A DNA stretch of 64,000 nucleotides from Paramyrothecium sp. XJ0827 (Eukaryota; Ascomycota; Sordariomycetes; Hypocreales; Stachybotryaceae), in NCBI GenBank assembly GCA_020881915.1, contig JAJFPB010000004.1, positions 1,984,001-2,048,000 on the forward strand, read 5' to 3'. Each line of letters begins with the position of its first letter. Positions within the stretch are counted from its first letter, which is position 1. Below the pieces are notes generated by a model. The model did no database searches. It saw nothing but the letters and a program-made list of their open reading frames with translations, and had not been told where the DNA came from. Below, one piece after another: positions 59,085 through 64,000 of this stretch. The position numbers and the translations under genes are program-made.

Positions 59085-61373
59085 TTAGCCACCATCTACG
59101 GGCAACTCAATCCCGCTGTCACGGTCCTGTGGCCCCTTGGTCCAAGGTGGCTCAAGCCCTGACTCGACGGCTTGAGAGATTTGGTCGTGACGAGAGGCGA
59201 ACTCGTCTTCCTCGTCTGGAGGAGCCAATACGTGCCCACCCAGCTCGACGTCAGACACCCTAACACGGTATGCCAGGGCCCTGTGGCCTTCCTTAATGAG
59301 CTCTTCGGTCCAGTTGAGGCAGCGTTTCAAGCTCTGGTTCATCTTTTGACTGTCGATGAGAAGCTCCTGGTGCTTAGTCAGGTCGATTTGGAGGCGTTTT
59401 TCGTCCCGTTTCCTCCGCGCTGTCATCCTGGCGCTCGGTGAGAGAGGGTCAGCGGATGCTGTGTCTGTATCAGATACGTCCGTGTCATACAAAGAGTCTA
59501 GATCCTCTTCTTCTGTGTCGTCCTCGTCTTCATCTACGTCGGAGAGATCCGTGGGCGGCTCGGTAAAGGCCTCGGAAGTCACGCGGCTGGACGCTGCGGA
59601 AGCCAGGGAGATTCGGCCTGACCTGGACAAGCGACGGTATCTTCTGAGCTCTGCGGTTTGTTTCCGCAGTTGGCGCTCCAGTGTCCGATTGATTGCCTCT
59701 AATGAAGCATTTGTGATCTCAAGATCTTGGACCTTGCGTTCCCGCCGCGCGTTGGCAACAAGCTCGCTGACGGCGTCGTTTGAGTATGTCGATTTGGTCG
59801 GACTTTGCAGCTCTGGCGGTGAATCACCGTCCTTGGGTCCATTATCGTCTCCCAGCTCATCAGCCGCTTGAAGAATAGATGCCATAGTCATTGCGGGCAG
59901 GGACGGACCAGCGTTCAGACCCGGACTTAGGGGAGGCGAGCATGGCTCTGGCGAATTCGAAGCTATGGTGAGCCTCATCGGCTCGATCGTTGGCACGCTG
60001 CCCGTTCTAGCGTGGCCCCTGAAGGCCTTTTGGCTGGTATCGATGGTCACCTGCCGCTTTTGCGTTGGGCTGGGGATGGTTGGTAACATAGGTGGTGGTG
60101 ACGCTAGTTGCGTACTTCGCAATGGCTGGCTGGCTAATGAAACGGTGGATTTTTGTGTTTGTAGAGTTGGCGTGGAAGCGGCTTTGAGGGGAGATATTGG
60201 TCGTGGCGGCAGTGAGGCATTCAGGCCCATGGTGCCTGTGGTGGACTGACTAGTGCTGGGACGTTTCGGCAAGACCCTAGAACTGCTGGAGACAGTGGAA
60301 GCAGAGCTTGAGATGGGGAGAACGGGCTTCAGGGACACATCTGGCGTGCCGTTCGCATAAAAGAACTTGCTAGTAGAAGTAGGTTCGGGAGTCGAGGCCA
60401 GAACAGGAGGTGATAGGGCGGGGTGCGTGCTCATGGGCGGACTTGTTCGTCTATTACCATTGTCTGCCGATGTCCCATTGGCGTAGAAAAAGGTGGCCGG
60501 TTTCTGAGCTACAGATGTAGGACGTTGGCTCGACACGAGAGGTGCCGACTTGGCATTGCTCGCATAGAAGAACTTGGATTCGTTGGAGTCAACGGTTGAC
60601 TCGGCGGAAGGGCCCTGTCTTCCGCCATCGTAGTTGAGCGCCGAGACGGGAGGGCTTCCCAGTCCCCCCAGACCACTCCCTGCTGAGGACCGGCTATCAT
60701 CCCATATATCGGATGTCCGTTCGGGGTTCGGGGTGCCATTCGGAGTGGAATTAGCACTGTCGACTCGGCTTTGCCGCTGGCCGGACCGTGGCGTGATGTT
60801 ATGGCTCAGATACGAGGCAGTCGGTGTGGTGGTAGCCTCATCCCGATTGTATGTTGGGGCCGAGGTGTAGGTAGGCGTCTGTTGATTCTGCGTCCTCCTG
60901 ACCATGGGCGTGACGACCGGAGGACCCTTGGAAATGGCAACCTTGGGCGTCAAGGGGGTCCGGTTCGCAGCCCGGGCCGCGGCGGCGCTGAGCTGAGGCT
61001 GGCGCGGCCGGTCGCTGGGCGGCGGCATGCTGAAGACGCTGCTCTTGATGGTGGAGCGGGTGGCCGTCAGGGACAGAACATTTTGGTTGCGATCTCTCGC
61101 GTGAAGAGGCGTGCGAGAGGACGCGCCGGTGGGGAGCTTGGGGACGGAGGTGGATGAGCGAGGTGGCGTCGGTTGTAGCGGTCTAACCGGCTGCTTGGAG
61201 GTGTCGAGTCTCGAGGCAGCGGCAACGGTAGCGGCGCGGTAATTGGGGGTGCTGGCGGCCCTTGGAGGAGGACCGTCGTCCTTGGAGCTGGCTAGCCGGG
61301 AGCTTGTTCGTGGCAGATATCGGGATCTGGAGCTGGTGGTGTTGACGCTTCCAGAAGGGTTGACAGGATGCAT
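59085..61373 (-). CDS. Large disordered protein with three FFYA motifs and a coiled coil
   Basis: Unrecognised protein, one exon, 762 aa. The first ~500 residues are Ser/Thr/Pro-rich with many SP/TP sites and look disordered. Three copies of a short motif occur: SKFFYASNA (FFY at 268-270), ATFFYANGT (295-297) and SKFFYANGT (337-339). Further on are PMRLTIASNSPEP and a predicted coiled coil (~530-585, with NASLEAINRTLERQLRKQTAELRRYRR split here into heptads). Then come a very acidic stretch (DLSDVDEDEDDTEEEDLDS), a basic segment (ARRKRDEKRLQIDL) and a conserved-looking C-terminal helix (LNWTEELIKEGHRALAYRVRV). The reading frame is long and codon use is typical, so it is very likely real. Function is unknown; a cytoskeletal or polarity scaffold is only a guess. 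Confidence 0.85.
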   Translation of the reverse strand: MHPVNPSGSVNTTSSRSRYLPRTSSRLASSKDDGPPPRAASTPNYRAATVAAASRLDTSKQPVRPLQPTPPRSSTSVPKLPTGASSRTPLHARDRNQNVLSLTATRSTIKSSVFSMPPPSDRPRQPQLSAAAARAANRTPLTPKVAISKGPPVVTPMVRRTQNQQTPTYTSAPTYNRDEATTTPTASYLSHNITPRSGQRQSRVDSANSTPNGTPNPERTSDIWDDSRSSAGSGLGGLGSPPVSALNYDGGRQGPSAESTVDSNESKFFYASNAKSAPLVSSQRPTSVAQKPATFFYANGTSADNGNRRTSPPMSTHPALSPPVLASTPEPTSTSKFFYANGTPDVSLKPVLPISSSASTVSSSSRVLPKRPSTSQSTTGTMGLNASLPPRPISPLKAASTPTLQTQKSTVSLASQPLRSTQLASPPPMLPTIPSPTQKRQVTIDTSQKAFRGHARTGSVPTIEPMRLTIASNSPEPCSPPLSPGLNAGPSLPAMTMASILQAADELGDDNGPKDGDSPPELQSPTKSTYSNDAVSELVANARRERKVQDLEITNASLEAINRTLERQLRKQTAELRRYRRLSRSGRISLASAASSRVTSEAFTEPPTDLSDVDEDEDDTEEEDLDSLYDTDVSDTDTASADPLSPSARMTARRKRDEKRLQIDLTKHQELLIDSQKMNQSLKRCLNWTEELIKEGHRALAYRVRVSDVELGGHVLAPPDEEDEFASRHDQISQAVESGLEPPWTKGPQDRDSGIELPVDGG

Positions 61374-62346
61374 TGGGGACTGGTACCGGCGTCTGGACCG
61401 AGCGAGCGCTGCGTCGCGGGACGTGGTCGAAGGTACTCGGGAGGTACCGCGGGTAGGGCAGATGGTTTACTGGGCCAACGTGGGGGACCGGCCGAAAGCG
61501 CTGTAATTAGGAGGTCCAAGTTCAGGGGGGTTACCAGTCCGACAGACATGGCAGGGTTGAAAAAAACATCAGATGAGAACCGAACCGCCAAAGCCACAAT
61601 GTGATTCTGAAGTACGTGACACGATGCATTCGCCGGAAAATATCTCTGTACCGATTCTCCAAGGTTCCCCTCCTTCCAGCATGTCCACAGTTGGTATTCC
61701 GACCCGAGCGGAGCGTCGCGGGCAAGCCAAGGGTCCCGCGGGCTATTATCAGGTGTTTGTTTACTTCGGATCTGCCAGAGTCTGCCCACCCTGGGAAAAA
61801 TAAAAAAAGAACCCCTCAACGCCAGCGTCATTCCCAATCTCCCCTGATTGTGAATTCATGCGCCAGCCCACTTTGGCCCGTCTAGATCCCGACTGGCCCA
61901 CAGCGCCCGGGGCCAGGCCTATCTTGACCGAGCTAAAACATGCCGTAGACTGCATTTTTAGAAGTTGAGACGGGGAATGGTCATTTTGAATTGTTGAGAC
62001 GGGGTGGACGACGGAGATATTCGTCCTCCTGCTTGCATGTCCTGGCGCTTCAACCTGGGGCGCTCCCAGGTGCCTCTTGCTTTACACTCTTGACGTCACG
62101 TGGCGGGCAAATTGGAGGTTCCCAGCTGAGCACCTTGCATCACCAAAAAACAAGTTTCCTCACAAGTCCTTTTTCATCAGTTTTCCGTTCCACTCGCTTT
62201 ATTGCCAATGCGCAGCTATGGAGCCCAACATTTCCTGTTCCGTTCCATTCAATTCCAATGAAGCATGGCAATCCGATCATGAGATGTCTTTCCGAAGTTG
62301 GAGCCCATCAGCCTGCCTCACCACAACTTGCTCCATCTTAGGCACC
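61374..62346. other. Intergenic region
   Basis: Between the FFYA-repeat gene's start and the end of the Thr-rich secreted protein gene (both minus strand). No gene is supported. Confidence 0.5.
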
Positions 62347-63591
62347 TCAAGCCAAGGGAAGCGCCTTGCAAGTCGTCTTCTGATGGAGCAGTGGAAGGAG
62401 ATTCTCCAGCCACCCAAAAAGCACAAGTCCAGTGGTCACCTCAACGCCAAATACCCTCGTCTTGCCCGGCGCGTCCGGCGCTGTGCATGTTAGGACGCGG
62501 TGGACGTCCAGCGAGCACTTCACCGGCTTGCGCTCCAGCGAGAGACCGGCATTCACAAAAACAAGGGGTAGAAGGGATCCCAGCAGGTCAGCCTTGGCCA
62601 CCTTGTCGTCGCACCACAGGGAGCCGTCCGGCTGTAGCACGACGGTCACGGCTGCCGAGATGTCTGTTGTGTATGATGACAACCCAAGTATTCCGACATC
62701 CAGCTTGCCAAGGAACCCTGGTACACGGCCCTGAACGTCAAGCCCGATTCTGAAGGCAGTCGCTGTCGCGGTGGCCACGTCGGTCACAGTCGTTGTCGAG
62801 TATGTAGTCACCGTCTTTGTAACCGTGGCATCGTACACCACTACATCCGTAGTTGCAACTACCGAGGTCTGACGTACTGTCGCGTAAGTCGTGGTAGGGG
62901 ATGTTACTGTGGTGGTCGCAGCCGTGGCAGTGACAGTCCGCTCAGTAACGCCAATGCATGAGCAAGCGCTAGAATAACGGACAGTTCCGGAGCAGGCGTT
63001 GGCGTAGGTGGGCACGGCAGACTGCGCTTGTCGCTTACCAACTCCGACCGATGCCGTGAGAAGTGTCACGGTAACCGTCGTGGTAGTGTCTCCTTGTACG
63101 TGCACAGTCTTGACGACTGGCTCAGTGACAGTCGAGGTGACGGTGTCGTGGATTGTGTTAGTTTTGGTGACTTCGTCAACAACAGTCTCGGTTACCGAGA
63201 GGGTAGTGTATTCCGTGGATGTCCTAGAAGGGCTCGTCAACATCATGATAAGATCCACGAAGCACAACTCTCCGATCGCGGGTCTACTCCAACAACGGCA
63301 AGATTATGACTTACTCTGGTGGAGGCGTGGAAGTCGTGACCAAGAACGATGAACAGTCCTGCTTAGCCTGAGCTAGTCTAGTCGTTGGCGATGTACTGTT
63401 TAATGCTGTGAGAAACAATAAGCACATGCCGCGTCCCCCGACATGGGCTCTATACGAGCCCTCACTGCCAGTGTTAACCAACCTCTCAAGCAATTGTCCA
63501 TTTTGCATTCAACCCTCGGAAGCAGCGCGGAGGCGACCACGCCGCTACCGCTGAGCAGGACAACGAGAACCTTGGCAAGCATTTTGACCAC
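62347..63591 (-). CDS. Secreted Thr/Val-rich protein (cell-surface type)
   Basis: Predicted extracellular protein of unknown function. Exons in transcript order are 63591-63483, 63405-63315 and 63223-62347 (358 aa), with phases 1 and 2 kept. A signal peptide (MVKMLAKVLVVLLSGSGVVASA) is followed by ECKMDNCLRALNST and QDCSSFLVTTSTPPPE, a Cys pattern common at the mature N-terminus of Sordariomycete secreted proteins. The middle is a Thr/Val-rich, probably O-mannosylated region (TVTSTVTEPVV, TTTVTVTLL, TVTKTVTTYSTTTVT) interrupted by the Cys pair in CSGTVRYSSACSCIG. The C-terminal ~120 residues form a more globular domain (GRVPGFLGKLDVGILGL, QPDGSLWCDD, CSLDVHRVLTC). No GPI-anchor signal is apparent. 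The first exon's donor (GGTTGGTT) is weak but keeps phase. Similar architecture occurs in cell-wall proteins (family knowledge, imprecise). Confidence 0.82.
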
Positions 63592-64000
63592 AAATATTGG
63601 TTATGCTGGAGTCTTTGGAAGCGACTGCTGTTGTGGACCTTGGTATCCAAAGTCCAGCCCGGTCTAGAAGTTGGGGCATGACCTTATATACACTCTGCTT
63701 CCTGGCACCTTGCAAGATGAAATGTCAACATCGCCGTCTCCAGACGCTGGCCTCCCTCACCTAGCATCGTCGAATGTCTCATCTCAATGCAGAACTTCCA
63801 TAGACCGACAGACTATCTACAGCCCAGGCTTCAGCTCGGAGGGTTTTCCTGCCGCCACATGCCCTTTGCTAACAAATTGGTTTGCAGTTGCATTTTTTAT
63901 GAACGAGGGCAGCGGGATCTTCCGAGCGGTCCATCCTGCCGCTGCCACAATCGGTCCCTATTTCGCCCCAAGCCCTACCCGTCCCAATTCGGGGTAGGTT
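63592..64000. other. Upstream region at the window edge
   Basis: Holds the presumed promoter of the Thr-rich protein gene (a TATA-like ttatata near 63683). One open frame (63671-63997, +) has no motif and is not accepted. Confidence 0.4.

Overview
The window looks like nuclear DNA of a filamentous ascomycete, most likely a Sordariomycete and possibly Hypocreales (inference from gene content only). Genes are split by short introns of about 44-110 nt with GTRNGT donors, CTAAC-like branch sites and YAG acceptors. Coding sequence is GC-biased at third positions, and both strands carry monocistronic genes. I rebuilt 19 gene models by joining open frames across introns and checking that phase and conserved motifs continue across each junction. 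There is also a relic exon and a tRNA-like fragment. I found no CRISPR array, rRNA, complete tRNA, transposase or reverse transcriptase, and no obvious secondary-metabolite cluster.

Layout. 0-12.2 kb: a DEDD-type exonuclease-like protein cut by the window edge (+), a membrane-anchored nucleotide pyrophosphatase/phosphodiesterase (+), a Uls1-like SNF2/RING protein (+) and Mediator subunit Med17 (-). 12.2-26 kb: 6-phosphofructokinase (+), a DUF8035-type Arg/Ser/Pro-rich protein (+) and importin beta-1 (+), with long intergenic leaders. 26.8-38.4 kb: a six-exon Zn2Cys6 regulator (-), a CCC1/VIT vacuolar iron/manganese transporter (-), an Ada-type methyl-phosphotriester sensor (-), an alpha/beta hydrolase-fold protein lacking the nucleophile Ser (-) and the translin-family protein TRAX (-). 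38.9-42.6 kb: GPI mannosyltransferase I (+), divergent from TRAX, and an F-box-like protein (-). 42.6-48.6 kb is a 6 kb gene-poor stretch. 48.6-64 kb: a secreted subtilisin-type protease (+), squalene synthase (-), a decayed Cys-rich exon (+), Ap4A phosphorylase (+), a CAJ1-type DnaJ protein (+), a large disordered protein with three FFYA motifs (-) and a secreted Thr-rich protein (-).

Most genes are housekeeping: glycolysis, sterol synthesis, GPI anchors, nuclear import, transcription, chromatin/DNA repair and nucleotide turnover. They do not form an operon or cluster. The more accessory items are the protease, the Thr-rich secreted protein, the Ada-like protein, the Zn2Cys6 regulator, the Ser-less hydrolase and the Cys-rich relic. 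I did not find a convincing new multi-gene system. The observations most worth a second look are the Ser-less hydrolase, the Cys-rich relic exon, the orphan B-box/T-arm, an 18-nt microexon in TRAX, the inverted repeat plus GATA site in front of the CCC1-type gene, and the FFYA-repeat protein.
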